Positions 41,970-54,958 of a DNA stretch of 64,000 nucleotides are shown piece by piece. A program made the translations under genes and the position numbers. The number at the start of each line of letters is the position of its first letter. Position 1 is the first letter of the stretch. A model generated the notes under the pieces. It did not search any database and was not told the DNA's origin. It worked only from the letters and a program-made list of their open reading frames with translations. This DNA comes from Trichosporon coremiiforme (Eukaryota; Basidiomycota; Tremellomycetes; Trichosporonales; Trichosporonaceae), in the NCBI GenBank assembly GCA_039545355.1, contig BCJJ01000015.1:868001-932000 (forward strand). Direction: 5' to 3'.

Positions 41970-44027
41970 CTATGACTTGAACTTTAGTGGATCAACTTTG
42001 CGCCCCTTGCCCCCTCGGGCCCCGCCACGGCTGCGACCGCCTCGACCACGTCCTCGGCTGCCGCCCCGCTTCGCAAAGCCAATGTGCTGTCCGTCGGTGA
42101 CATCACCTGATCCGGACGGCAGGGCCGCAATCTTGGGCATGAGATATCCGGGGACGTGCTTCAGATGGCTCGAAGTACGCCCAGGGTGCAGCGGGGCGTC
42201 GTGACGAAGGTATGCAAGGTCGAGAGGGTTCGCGGCGAAGTGCTGCTTGAGCTTCTCGCTGTTGAGCAGCTCTCGTCGGACCTCCTCACGACGGGCATCA
42301 GACACGCGCTTAGAGGTGACAGCCCTGAGGGCGTCCTCCATACGGTAGCGGAAGCCCTCAATCTCACCTCGGCGTCCTCCCCAGTCCCACTCCTTGATCT
42401 CGCCGCCTCCCTCAGCCTTGACCTTCGTCTTGATACGGTCAAAGACCTGCTCGTCACACTCAGCTGTCTTGATTGAAACACTCTTGTCCTTGCCCCACTG
42501 GTCCTTGGGGACAACGAAAGAGAGTGCCAGACCAGAGTGACCAGCTCGGGCTGTTCGTCCGACACGGTGAAGATAGGCAGTGGTAGTGGTGGGGAGATCA
42601 AAGTTGATGACTGACGAGGCCGAGGTAAAGTCGATGCCGCGGGCCATGGAGCCGGCATTGCCCTTCTTCTTCTTGCCGGGGGCTCCCAGAGCTGGAGACG
42701 AGGCGCGGCGCTTGGAAGGTCCAGCCACTGTGTTCTTCTCCTCCTCCTCCTCCTCCTCAGCGTCCTCCTCGTCCTCGTCCTCGTCCTCGTTCTCCTCCTC
42801 GGGCTCCTCATCTCCTAGGGAAGCCTCATCAGTCGCGATGACAACCTGGTAGACACCGCGGTTAAACTCCTCAACGACATGGTACCTGGACGCGAGTGGC
42901 AGCTCAGAGTTGACGACACAGCACTTGATGCCGAACTGCTCGAGGAAAAGGCGGACGCGGTATCCGCGTTCAATGTCGTTGACGAAGATGATAGACTTGC
43001 CCTTGATGAGCTTGAGCTTGAGCAGGACGAAGAGAAGCAGGAACTTGTCACGCTCAGAGGAGAAGGTGAAGTGCTGAGTGAGAAGTGATGAGGCAGTCGC
43101 CGGCTCAGACAGCGTCAGGATCGCAGGGTTCCTGAGCACAAGGCCCTTCACACCTTCCACATCTTCACTGAGGGTAGCACTCATCAGGCAGCCCTGGACT
43201 CCGAGCTTGGGAACGAAGCCCATGGCAGGGTCCATGATGCGGGTGAGATCGTCCTTGTGGCCGTAAGAGAGGAGAAGGTCAGCCTCATCGATGGCAAGGA
43301 AGGCAAGGTGAGCAAGATCGACCGACTTGGACTGCAGCAGAGCCAAGAGCTTGGTCGGTGTCGCAACAACGATGTCGGGGTTGTCATTCAGAAGAATCCT
43401 ACTGTCAGCGCTTGAACTCGAGGATCGAATCAGTATTGTTGTGGTTCAGAAGGAAGGCAACGGAGGTGTCCACACTTGTTTTGCGCTCTCGGACAGTCCC
43501 CGTAGGGTTAACATCCGTAAAATGCTTCATCATGAAAGTAGGGAAAGAACGAGACTCACTTCTGAACATTGGTAGCCCCAGAGGCAACATTGACGACGGA
43601 AACAAGGCCCTCACAGTAGGTCGAGAGAGACTTGACAAAGTTGGTAACCTGCATGGCCAGCTCGCGGGTGGGAACCAAGATAACAGCACGAGTAACCTGG
43701 TAGTCTGACTCTGCTGGTGAGGTAGCACCCTTCAGCTCAAGGACACGCTGGACAGCAGGCACAACATAGGCAGCCGTCTTGCCGCTTCCCGTGCGGGCAC
43801 GCGCCAGAACGTCCTTGCCCTCAAGCAGAAGAGGAATGGCCTTGGCCTGCACGAGAGTAGGGTTTGCAAATTTGAGGTCTGCGAGAGCTCGCAGAATCCG
43901 CGCGTCCAGGAGAGTGCTGAACGGAGGAGAAGCAAAGGTCAGCTCAGAACTGAGATGTCAGCAAACAGTTCAAGTTGGGTGACCAGTAAACTCACTCGAG
44001 CAGCGCATCAGAAACGTTTGGAGACAT
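41970..44027 (-). CDS. DBP9: DEAD-box RNA helicase Dbp9 (60S biogenesis)
   Basis: Exons 44027-43996, 43949-43560 and 43398-41970 give 616 residues. Dbp9/DDX56 works in large-subunit pre-rRNA processing. The start contains FSTLLDARILRALADLKF, then PTLVQAKAIPLLL, motif I ARTGSGKT, Ia PTREL, Ib ATPTKL, motif II IDEADLL, III SATL, IV SIIFVNDIERGYR, VATDEAS, V ARGIDF and VI HRVGRTARAGH. A Dbp9-typical insertion of about 55 residues separates the TDEAS and ARGIDF halves; here it is an acidic run (EEEEEEEKNTV). The C-terminus is RG-rich (RGGSRGRGRGG). Intron 2 (161 nt) uses a GTAG acceptor. Confidence 0.95.
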
Positions 44028-44243
44028 TCTGACAGAGCCCCTTGCAGTGTGATGGGGTTGACAGATGCGAAGTAACGAAGATGCTTCGCAAACTGTAAAC
44101 AGGTGCGAGTCTTGGCCGGTTCAGAAATATTCCGCGAGCGTCATTTCTTGGCTGGGTCACGTGATTCATACTCCTATGCACGGTCGCTTCCGTCGGTACC
44201 GTGCAGGCAATGCATATTGGCTACAGATTCGCTACATACGTAC

Positions 44244-45167
44244 TTAGCAGAGCTTCTTGGCCTCGCCGACGAGCTGGTCGAGCGTGATGGGCGTAGCGTT
44301 CTCGGGGTTGAGCGGGCTGGTGTTGGGGAAGTCGCCCGAGCCCCACTTCTTCTGGATGCCGGCCGCGAGCGCGGCGTACTCGCCCTGCTGGACGGCCGCG
44401 TTGATCTCGTCGTCGGTGATATTCTCGATCTCGGGCTTGGACCCGTTCGCCTTCTCGAGCGCGTCGGCAACCTGCTGGCCCGTCCACTCGGCCTCGACGA
44501 CGGTGTACTGCGAGCCGGGGAGCTCGTCCTTCAGCCTGCTCACAAGCTCGGTCACGGCCTTGGACAGGTAGGGAATGCTCGTGACTGCGATTTTGCGGCT
44601 GAGGGCATCCCCGTACAGCCGCAGCTTGTTGCCGCGGACGTCAATGCCGGTGACCTCCTTGGCCAGGAAAAGGGGCGCGAACAGACCGTTGTGGATCACG
44701 GTCAGCGGAACGCCCCACGACTTGGCTTGCGTGTTGACCGCGAACTTGTTCTGCGCGATGACGTTCTGGTCAACGTTCAGCTCTTCGCGCGACCAGTTGA
44801 TCGAGTAGTCGGACGGAATGAACGTCGTCAGGGTCTTGATGTCCGCCAGGTGGCGCATGAACTTGAAGTGCTGCTCCTGCGAGACCTTGTCGATCGCCGA
44901 GCTGCCATCAGCGAAAATCAGAGAGCCAACTTACATGAGGATGTCGACATCCCTCAGCGCCTTGGTAACGTGCGACTGGTCGCTGTGGCCGTAGCTGAGA
45001 ACGCGCTTCTCGACGTTGTCGGGGACCTGCGAGGTGTCGCTGCCAGCGCGGTGGAGGACGACGAGGGTAATCTTGCCCTCCTCGTGGGCCTTGGAGAGCT
45101 CCTTGAGGAAGCCGCTGCCGAGCAGGCCAGTGACAGAGTAGAGCGCAACAACGTTCTTGTCAGGCAT
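44244..45167 (-). CDS. NmrA-like NAD(P)-binding protein
   Basis: Exons 45167-44935 and 44901-44244 give 296 residues. The N-terminus shows a Rossmann start, VVALYSVTGLLGSGFL, in which the first glycine of the usual GxxGxxG is Ser. Further on are DVDILI, HLADIKTLTTFIPSDYSINW and WGVPLTVIHNGLF, a pattern of NmrA-like / isoflavone reductase-like short-chain dehydrogenase relatives. These include transcriptional co-regulators as well as enzymes, and the role cannot be told here. The 33-nt intron is the shortest in the window and is fixed by frame. The stop is 216 bp from the start of DBP9 on the same strand. Confidence 0.85.
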
Positions 45168-46080
45168 TGTGGGAGTGGTGTGAATGAAGATGTCGGGGGC
45201 GATAGAGTCTCCAGAGCAGGGCGGCTCGGTTTCTATATGGGATCAGTGACGCCCATGGTGTTCCGCCGGAGTTAGGCACAGGCCGACCGGAATAGCGACA
45301 CGGATCAGCGGGGCCGGCGAACGGAGCTGCTGCTGACACCTCATGGTCTCGATCTCACCATGGCCGCCTGTGATCACGCACTCTGGTACGCGATGTTAGC
45401 CCGCCCAGCTGGCTACTTCCTGCGGAAGTTTGTCATCTGGCGTCGCACTTTGCTGACTATCGGCTGCATAAGTAAGCTCAGTTAGTCATGCATGGTGTAT
45501 TGAGCTTGATAATCGGCGTCTTACCAGCTAATGAGCGGCTAGGTCCCAGCTAGGGTTGGGGCTCTGTTGACGAGCTCGGTCATTGAAAACATGATCGTCC
45601 TTCTTGTTTCCCTCGACGCCACCATACATCCGCCGGAACTGAGGGAGCGGTCTAACGTCAGGCTCTTCTGCTAAAAGCAGTTACACCTGTCATTCCTAGC
45701 GGAAAGTTTGATACCAACACGTGACAATATTTTCTTATCGGCTACAGGGTCGTGCGCGGCTAGGCCCCGCGATGCCGATCAGCCGGTGGCAAAGGTTAGT
45801 GTCTCGCGTATGCTACCTGACCGTGGTCCACTCAACCAGACCTCCACTCACTCCGTCTTCCTTTCTGACCATCCCCTTCAACACAGAGGACTAATCCTAG
45901 AGTGCACTTTTCCTCACAACTTTGCACTCTAGGTCCCGCCTCGATCCCAACGAGGTCGTAGCCCGTGCAACGGCTCGTTCTTCGACTCTATCGTTCCTCG
46001 ACCTCAATCTGAAGCTCCCGGGTGTTGTTGTTTTCATCAGGCGGTAGTAGCGCGCGTCGACGCCACGCCCACCGTCAACG
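45168..46080. other. Divergent intergenic region, about 0.9 kb
   Basis: Between NmrA-like and IRC20-like starts. No gene, RNA or repeat was recognised. Confidence 0.5.
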
Positions 46081-49000
46081 ATGAGCGCCCTTCCGACCAC
46101 CTCCTCGGAGGCCATCTACCTCGAGACAAGTGATTATGATTTGGGCCAGCTCACCAAGGCCATGAAGGCGACGAAGAGTGGAAAGAAGGCTCGTCCTGCA
46201 CCGAGTGAGTGTCTTTTGTTTTGTGTTCTTCATCGCACTTTGAGAGGTTGTTCAGCGTCGGGTGACTAACCCATCTTTCCGCAGTATCCGACGAGCACAT
46301 GCATCTTCACACCCTGCATCTTCAGGCAACGCTTCAACCCGAGCCTGAGATCGTCGAGTACCCCAATGGTTTCCGCGACAACGATTCTTACCCCGTCTGG
46401 CGCGACTTCCGCAAGTCCGTCCACGACTCTGTCGAGGCTTGCGTGCCGCTTCCCTTCTTCCCTCCGACAGCCGATATCTTCCACATCGACGGCCATCCTT
46501 TGAAGAAGAAGAAGTCCTCTCGCGTGAGCTGTGCAAACGTCTTCCGACCAGGCAATACCATCAAGCCCCTTGTGAAGATTCCGGACATCTGTACTGGCTC
46601 TGACGCTCGGCGACAGTTTTTCCCGAGCTCTTACACCTGGGACCACCTCAACTGGATCCACGCCGCTCTGGCCATCGACCCCCACGAGCCTCCGACCCGC
46701 CGCGGCAAGTACAAGCCCGAGGAGAAGAGGGTCTACTTCCGCACTAGCCTGGAAGTCTCATGGACTCCCGGGGAGTCTGGTGATGAGGACGACTATGCGA
46801 TCACGCTGTCCATCGCTCTCGACGTTTACCTCGATATGAACGTTGTTCTGCTCCCGCAACCGGATATTTCCAACGATCTTCTGGGTCTCGTCCTTGTCTC
46901 ACTTCTCCCTGCCGATCTCGGTGACCAGCCCCACCCTTCTCGGGAAGGTCTCGGAGCTGCGCGCGCGGATGCGCTCAAGGCGTTTTACGCCGCCCTTCCA
47001 CCCGCTCCCGACCTTCCCTATGGTTTCGATGCTCGAAAACTCCAGCCGGACTCGATGACCAAACCGCTGCTGCCGTTCCAGAAGCGCTCGGTCGCTCGTC
47101 TCCTTGAGCGTGAAGGTTCGCCCATGGTGAGCGGCAACAGAGCCTTCACCTACCCCGAAGGTCAATGGGTCAAATTTGACTTTGGCAAATTTGGCGAGTA
47201 CGCATTCCACCGCCTCACCTCGCAGCTTGTCCGACTCACAGCCGACCTTAAGGGCAAGAGGAGAGCCGACGATACTTCGTGGGAAGATGCACTCGATCAC
47301 GTCTTCCCCCTGACTAAGGTCCGCGGCACCATGCTCTGCGAGGAGATGGGTCTCGGCAAGACCGTCGAAGCCATTGCTCTTGTTCTGCTTCATCCCCACC
47401 CCCTCTCGCTTGAGCGGCCCAAGACAGAGGCTGTCGAAAACGTCAATAGCCGCAAGCTACCCGAGATCAACTTGGAGAAGAAGCCAGAGTTTGATCTCAG
47501 TGTTCAAGGGTGGGTCAAGGGCCAGACCAAAGCGTTTGCCGACTCCGTCGCGTGGTCCGAGGAAGGTCAACTCAACGTTGCCGCCGTCGGCACCACTCTC
47601 ATCGTCACGCCTCAGTCCCTCTTAAACCAGTGGGTCTCGGAGATGAAGCTGCACGCGCCTTCCCTGAGGGTATGCGTCTATCCGGGATGGGCGGATCTCA
47701 TCAAGCAAGTTGAGAAGCGTCGCAAGGCAACCTTGAACGAGCGCACGAAACAAGCGGCGAAGAACCTGAAGAGGCAGAGGGTCAGGTTCCGGAACGAGAC
47801 TCGGCGAAAGTACGCCAAGGGTGCCAAGGGAGTCAAACTCGAGCCGGAGTTGGGCGACGAGGACTATGTTGAGATGGAGAGCGAGGAGGAAGAGGAGGAA
47901 TTCGCCCCCACTCCCAAGATCGAGGACGGCGAAAGTCTTCTCGATCTTACTCAGCAAGCCTTCCTCGAATACATCCGTGGTTTCGACATTGTCATCACTA
48001 CGTATCAGACGCTGTCCACCGATCTCAACGTCGCCGACCCTGCTCCTCGTCGCAGTCGTCGTTCCACAGCCAACTACCGCCTCAATGAGCGTCCCCGCAG
48101 TCCGCTAGTCATGGTCGAGTGGTGGCGAGTCATCATGGACGAAGTCCAGCTGCAAGGGGACTCCAGTACTTCGGCGCAGATGGTCTCCAAAATCCCCCGC
48201 CAGTGCTCGCTCGCCATGTCTGGTACCCCTGCGCGCTCCAGCATTTCTGATCTGCAAGGCTCACTGAAGTTCCTCCACGTCCCAGTCGCTAGCAGCGTCA
48301 TCTGGAGCCGTATCACTCAGCCTTCTAACAAGGCTGCGTTCGAAGGTCTCTTCAAGGCGATTAGCATCCGCACAACGAAGGCTGAGGTTGTCGGAGAGTT
48401 CAATCTCCCGAACCAGACTCGTTACGTCGTTCCCATCGAGCTGTCGGACATCGAGATGCATTACTACCTCGATGTGCTCGAGCGACAGCGTGAGCGTCTG
48501 GGCATCGCCGACGGCCGACAGAGAGACCAGGAGCTTGACTTTGGTCTCTACCGGAACGCTCTGCGTCATCTCCGCCAGATCTGTACGCATATCCAGGTCG
48601 GTGGTCTCGAGCCCAACCAACGCGCTGGCAACCGTCGCGGTGACCGTATCCAGCTCGGCCGACAGCTCATGACTATGGAGCAGGCGCTCAAGAAGATGCG
48701 CGACGACCTTGAGGAGAACTTCACTCTCATGTCGCGTAATCTCTTCCGCACTCAGTTGGACAAGGCGCAGCTCCTCGTGCGCGACGAGGCGGATGACTTA
48801 CGCAACTTAAAGGCGCTCGCGATCTACGAACGTGTCCGCGAGGGTGCTCTGAAGTTACTCGAGGTGGCCAAGGCTGAGCTGAACAAGCAGACAGAGGGAC
48901 GCGAGGACTCTGTCGACGACGAAGGTCATAAGGACGAGTCGCAGGCTGAAAAGGCGAAGCGCCTGCAGGTGCAGTCTGCCAGGGCGGCCGTCCGCGAGAC

Positions 49001-51085
49001 CATGAACATCCTCCACTTGACATGGTTCCTTCAAGGTGACGTCCATCACACGAACAAGGAGGAGGAGTTGGAAGTCCAGGCATATCAGAATGCCGAGAAC
49101 ATCCGTCGTGAGATCCTTGCGCGTCCCCTCAAGGCGGCGGAACTCATTGTCAAGACCATGTCGGACGCCGTTGCCGGCCATGGCGCCATCACCTCTCTCG
49201 GTGAACTTCAGACCAAGGACACTCGCCGCAGTGGGGGTATGTTGTCGGGCGATCTTGTTGCTCAGACCAACAGCCTGCTCAAGATCTTGAACGACAACGC
49301 CGTTCTCGTCTTCAACTGGCGTAACAGGGTCGTGGAGCTTCTCGAGACGCCTATCGAGGCGGACGACGAAGCTGTCCCCGGCGTCGGCGAGGGACAAGAC
49401 GTCGAGAATCCCGAAGAGGAGTACTACGCTGAAGCTTTGAAGGCCCAGGGAGACTGTGAGTTTACGGGACGGAGGCATGAAACTGACAGGCAGTGGACGC
49501 TTACCTCACTGCGTACGCCGCAGCCATCGCCGACCGCAAGGAGATGCTCCTCGAGGAGCGCACGCTTCTCGCCGTGCACGACGCACACATCACAAAGAAG
49601 CGCTCGACGGCAAACTCGAAGGATGCTCAAGTCATCGTCGACCCCGACCTGCCCACCGATGTGCAGGATCTGACTGTCAAGCTGCTTCTTGAGCGCAACG
49701 CGTTCCGTGAGAGACGCACAGAGGAGGCGTGCGAACGACCTTTGAAGGCCCTCCTCATCGACCTCGGCAACATTGTGCACGCCGCCAACCGACCCGAAGA
49801 AGCGGCGATTGCCAGTGGCGTAGCCGACATGCTTCGCAAGTATATTAAAACGCAGACTGAGATCGTCGACAAGCTGAACAAAGAACTGGACATGCTGCGC
49901 GACACCCACAATGGCCGTGTCAAGTACTTTGCTGCACTGCAGGAAATTTCCGATTCGGTTGCGGTGCCCCAGTTCAAGGACGTCAAGAAGGAGATCGAAG
50001 TAAAGAACCTCCAGATTCTGGACGCCGAGACGACGCTCGTGCGTTGGTCCGTCAGGCGGCGCTACCTCGGCTTCCTGAACGCGGAGAACCAGAGCGCAGA
50101 CGAACTGAAGGAGAACTGCGCGATCTGCTTCGGCACGTCGGACGACACGCACGCCGTGCTCCTGCAATGCGGGCACATGTTCTGTGTCTCGTGCTTCACC
50201 GAGTACCGTAAGTCGCCGTACATCGGCCGCAAGTGTGCCAACTGCAAGGCGGTCATCGATGAGAAAGGGATCCAGCGCGTGCGCATCCAGGCGCCAGAGC
50301 AGGGCGGCTCCCCGAAGGCTGAGCCCGAGCCCGAGGCAGAGCCGATGGAGGATGACCCCTCGAATGACAAGCACGACGAGGCGCGCGAGACTGAGCGCCG
50401 CGCTGCCGATCTCGCCAGGCTCAACATGCTCAGCGTGGACCGCATGCGCCCTGTCGCTAACATCGACATGATGGGCGAGTTCGGATCAAAGGTAAGCTTC
50501 ATGGAATGCGGACGCAGCTAAGCCCAGATCAACTTCCTCGTGAAGCACCTGCATTACTACCGCCTGACGCAACCCGGTGTTCGCCACGTCGTGTTCTCGA
50601 ACTGGGCTGACTCGCTGCGCATTGTCGAGCGTGCTCTCACGGTGAACCACATTCGCTTCGTGTCGCTCGACTCGAACACGAAGAAGAACGACGTGGTACA
50701 CCAGTTCCAGAACGACGCGAGCATCACCGTCTTCCTTCTGCATGCGGAACGCGAGAGCGCCGGCCTTACGCTGACGGCCGCAAGCGTCGTACACCTCCTC
50801 GAGCCCATCATGCAGCACTCGTTTGAACTGCAGGCTATCGGTCGCGTCGACCGCTTGGGGCAGGAGAAGCAGACGACCGTGTACTGTTACGCAACCATGG
50901 ACACGGTCGAGAGCCGCATCCTCTCGCAGGGCGTGCGCAATGGCACCAGCATCTACCTTAATGACAAGGAGGAGGACGAGAAAGTCGCGGCCGCTCTGCC
51001 CAACGTTCCCCATGCCGCTGAGCGCGGCGGAGACGTTACACTCGGCGAGACGGGCACCGCTGAGCTGCTTCGCCTCGTTATTTAA
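46081..51085 (+). CDS. IRC20: SNF2-family ATPase with RING finger, IRC20/SHPRH type
   Basis: Exons 46081-46204, 46285-49455, 49494-50491 and 50528-51085 give 1616 residues. Irc20/SHPRH proteins are DNA-dependent ATPases with E3 ubiquitin ligase activity, linked to damage tolerance and recombination control. Walker A is EEMGLGKTVEAIAL (about residue 396). Motif II is DEVQ (about 660), characteristic of this branch rather than DEGH or DEAH. A long insertion with a coiled-coil character separates the two RecA halves and carries a C3HC4 RING (CAICFGTSDDTH, CGHMFCVSCF, CANC; about 1307-1350). The second half has VVFSNWADSLRIVE and GRVDRLGQE. It ends 139 bp from the convergent eIF2-gamma gene. Confidence 0.92.
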
Positions 51086-51224
51086 TGGATTTAGTAATTC
51101 GTTGTATCATAGATTTAGAACATCGATGTGAACTAGGCTTGTATGATAATGGGGTGCATGATGCTGTAACGATCCTACAAACTCTCTACTGATAGTCAAC
51201 GCTGCTGCTCTAAGGTGGTTGTGC

Positions 51225-53021
51225 TTAGTCGCCGCGGGGGTCCTTGACCTCGGCGAGGACGCCTCCAGACTTGACCTTGCCCCATCCGATGAGACGCCAG
51301 TGCTTGTCGATACGGCGGGAGAGGGCGATCTTCTCTCCCTTCTCGGTGCACGCGGGGGTGACGAGCTGGATGGTGACGTCTCCGCCCTTGACGGCCATGA
51401 TGCGGCCACCGGTCTGGGAGGCACCGATGTTGACGAAGAGCATCTCGCCGACGACGAGTTTTCCGACCTTGGCCTTCTTGTTGTCCTCGGTCTTGACACC
51501 AAGCAGACGGCGGAGGAGGAAGACCTCGGCCTTGATCTCGGTGTAGATGTTGGGGCCCTTTCCGACGCTGCTCATGACCATGCCGAGCAGGCGGTCGGCA
51601 CGGCAGAGCGCCGGGTCGACGAGCGTACCGACACCGATGAGACCTCCCGGAACGGCGAACTGGAGGTGGTTCTGCTCAGCGTTCATCGAGACAACCTTGG
51701 AGATCAGCGGCCGGCACGTCACCTTGCCCTCCGTGTCGCGCGTGATGATTCCGGGGCGGATCTCGACCTCCTGTCCGACCTTGAAGACACCCTGCAGAAT
51801 GGATCCACCGGCAACACCGCCCTTGAGCTCGTCAACGGACGCTCCGGGCTTGTTGACGTCGAACGAACGGATGACAACCATCCGCGGCTCGGCAGTGAAG
51901 TCGTACTTGGGCGGCTCGATCTTGGCGAGCGCCATGACTACGGCGTCAATGTTGAAGCGCAGCTGCGCGGAAACGGGAATGATCGGGGCGAGGCGGGCAG
52001 TCGTGCCCTCGACGAACCGGCGGATCTGCTCGCAGTGCTCAACAGCCTCAGACTCGCGAACAAGGTCCATCTTGTTCTGCAGGATCACAATGTTGTGCGG
52101 GTCGATACCGATGATCTCGAGCGCGGCAAGGTGCTCTCCCGTCTGCGGCTGCGGGCACGACTCGTTACCGGCGATAAGGAGAAGGGCTCCGTTCACTGGA
52201 AGTCAGCTAAATGTAGTGTGACCAATATGCAGCTGGCGATACTCACTGACGGCAGCACCCGTAAGCATAGTGGCCATAAGAATGTCGTGTCCGGGACAGT
52301 CGACAAAGGAGACGTGTCGGATCAAGTCCATGCGCGAGTCGCATCCTGGCCTCTCACACTTCGGGTGGAGCTCCTTGCTCGACGGGTACGAGCGGTAGCA
52401 CGAGGGAGGGGGGCAGTTGGGGTTCTGGCACTTGTAGATCTGGTGATGTCAGCTATGTCTTCAAGTGTTGAACAGCTGATGACTAAACCCACCTTGGCGT
52501 TGGCGTAGCCGAGCTTGATGGTAATGTTACGCTCGAGCTCGTTCTTGAAACGAACGGTCTGCACACCAGAGATCGCACGGACAGTCGACGACTTTCCGTG
52601 CGCGACGTGTCCGATGGTACCAATATTGATCTGGACGTTAGCAAGGTTGCGATGGCCGGTGTGAGATTGGGAAGCTCCGGTCCGGAGGGCGCCGATCGCT
52701 GATAAGGTGGTAAAGTGCTTACGCCCTGTCGACAGCGAGCACAACAGTACTCATGCGATGAACATGCCCCGTTGTGGGTTCATAGCACTCGAAGCACGTC
52801 CACAAGCTTTCACGAAAGGCTCTTCCCGTCCCAGAGCTTCCAATCTCTTGCGGATTTGCCACTGAACAAGCAAAATCGCGAATCGCGATGCTTACGGTAG
52901 CCTGGTTCATGATGACCTCGGGGCTAAGGGCAGTGAGCTTGGTAAGGTCAACGTCGACGGGCTTGGCGTCGGCGCCACCCTCGGTCTGGAAGGCAGCAGT
53001 CGGGTCGTTAACGGCGGCCAT
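51225..53021 (-). CDS. GCD11: Translation initiation factor eIF2 gamma subunit
   Basis: Exons 53021-52896, 52630-52493, 52439-52247 and 52195-51225 give 475 residues. It is the GTPase core of eIF2 that delivers Met-tRNAi to the 40S subunit. Seen are [15 protein letters not shown] (G1), [17 protein letters not shown], a Cys-rich insertion of the type seen in aIF2-gamma/eIF2-gamma (CQNPNC, CYRS, KCERPGC), [14 protein letters not shown] (G3), ILQNKMDLV (G4), [10 protein letters not shown] and [14 protein letters not shown] near the end. Intron 1 is 265 nt, long for the window. The start is 412 bp from the divergent complex I gene. Confidence 0.97.
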
Positions 53022-53433
53022 GGTGGGAGAACAATGGAACGGGGAAGATGACAAGGTGGAAGGGGCGACTTTTCTGGAATAGGACTGGGGGTGTCGCGTC
53101 TGGCAAGGTGGGGTTTTATGCGTTCTGGGCGATCAACAGAGTCGTTTTCGCGGGATGCTGGTCGGACTCGAGTCGGTGACTGGTGACGAACGCTTTTATG
53201 ACGGTCTGGAAGCAAGCTAGATGGTGATCGGTAGACTCGGACGGCTGTCGATGACAATGCTCGACGAGTCGACACAAAAGATGGAGAGCACGCTTTGCCA
53301 CCGTTTCGGCGTTTCGGAATTACTCCCGCCCTCACCGTAGAGCGCACGCAGGCCTGGTGCTGCACCCTCCCCGGTGCTCGACGCCGTCTTGGTCGTCTCG
53401 AGCGTTGAGGTCACTGCATAGCACATCGACACC
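53022..53433. promoter_or_regulatory. Divergent promoter of eIF2-gamma and complex I subunit genes
   Basis: 412 bp between start codons. No defined motif was recognised. Both genes are expected to be growth-related. Confidence 0.45.
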
Positions 53434-54123
53434 ATGGCCGGTGAGTACGGCACATGCTTGGCAGATCGGAGTCGACACGGCAACGCGCGCGCATTGTGAA
53501 TTGACAACAACTTGAACTCCCGCCTCGCCTCGAGCTCCGTCCGGACTAGTTCGGTCAAACTGACGTCGCAGGCTTCCACTACCACGCCCCTCCTATGATC
53601 AACCGCGTCCTCGCCCAGGGCCTCGGCGCCGGCATGTGGTTCTTTGTCTTCTACCGTGCCAGGTGAGTGTGAAGTGCTTAACGGCGGACATTCAGTCGAG
53701 GGAAGCTCCAAACTACGTGGTGGGACAAATACGGCGGTCGACAACATTCTACGTTTCAACTACGATCCGACTACTCGCTACGATGTGGCGTTCACAAGCT
53801 TGTTCCGCGATTTCGATATGCAGATGCTCAAAAGCTCACGAAGTTCCCCCAAGTGTGCCTCCTGGAAAGCAGCAGCACCACGCTGTGAAAGTGATCGACG
53901 ACGTTCAATGCCGATCTCTACAAACTCCCGACGTAGACCGCGCGCATCTCTCTCCAAACCCGTCCTTCCACTGTCATACGCTATTTGAAGCTTCCTCTCG
54001 GTTGTCTGAAGCTGTCGACGCATATCAACGATCACTAGCTAACAACCCAGGCAAGACGGTGCCGTCCTCCTCGGCCTCAAGCACCCGTGGGACGGACACG
54101 GTGACCACGGCGACCACCACTAA
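53434..54123 (+). CDS. Small complex I subunit, NDUFB2/AGGG-like
   Basis: Exons 53434-53440, 53572-53662 and 54051-54123 give 56 residues. The first coding exon is only seven bases (ATG GCC G). Exon 2 encodes GFHYHAPPMINRV and a hydrophobic segment (GAGMWFFVFYRAR). Exon 3 encodes DGAVLLGLKHPWDGHG and a His-rich end (DHGDHH). The last block matches the D-G-x-V-L-L-G-x-x-H-P-W-x-G-H pattern of the mitochondrial NADH dehydrogenase B2-type accessory subunit of the inner membrane. Intron 2 is 388 nt, longer than the whole coding sequence. Joins are fixed by the pattern and by frame. Confidence 0.82.
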
Positions 54124-54958
54124 TCGCCTCCACCGATCGACGACCTAGCAAATTGTAGACTGAAGCATGGATACATCACGGACTCATCGGATCGCTGTGT
54201 TGTTGGACGGACGCGGTGTCGACATTGCGGAGGCGGGGAGTGTGGATTGGCGCGGGCCAATCGGAGGCGGGCTGGAGGTCACGCCGGCTCGGTACAGGTG
54301 TATCGAGTGGTGTGCTGGCGGTATACAATAACATCTTCAGCGACGAGCAGCATTTGGCATCTGCTATGCCTTGGTTCGTTCAGTGAAGAAAGAGTTGGCA
54401 GCTGGCACATATTAGACTGACCTAAAGACCAACGGCTGGATGGTTCACAGTCGTGACCAGCTGATGTTGCGTCCCGTGTTTGAGCCTTGGCTTACGACCA
54501 CTGACCCCACAGGTCCCGTCTAGCCCTGCGGAATTCTCAAGCGTGTATATCTGGGACAAAAGTAGTGTCATGCGGAAATTTCAGCACAGGTTATGTCGTG
54601 GCCAGAGCACTCGCAGGGCTCACCAAGCTACTTGACTCCCTCAGCGCTCCCACAGATGCTGCGGCCTGTGTAAACACAGCCACCCGCCATCAACAGCACT
54701 GCGCCACATCGACTTCGTGCCCGTCAGCGTCACTTGGCCCAGCCACTCTCCGACTACCGACGGAGTCCGACCCGACCCATCCTCCTCATTCCGATTCAAC
54801 CACAGCCGGTCATGTGTCCATTCCTCAACCAACCTATTCCCAGCACTCCGATGATGCTGTCAGGCTTGCAGATACACGCATTGCCGCCCTTTTTCTTGCG
54901 AAATCCGAACAGGCAGCGCGGGATGGCCGTGGATGCGCGCTCGCCATCAGCAAGGTCC
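54124..54958. other. Intergenic, about 0.8 kb
   Basis: Between the complex I gene and tRNA-Glu. Open frames here lack recognisable domains. No LTR resembling those at 166 or 6580 was found upstream of this tRNA. Confidence 0.5.

Noticed and set aside
52631..52895. Intronic snoRNA in the long eIF2-gamma intron
   Set aside because: No paired C box (RTGATGA) and D box (CTGA) at a sensible distance, and no clear H/ACA hairpins by eye.
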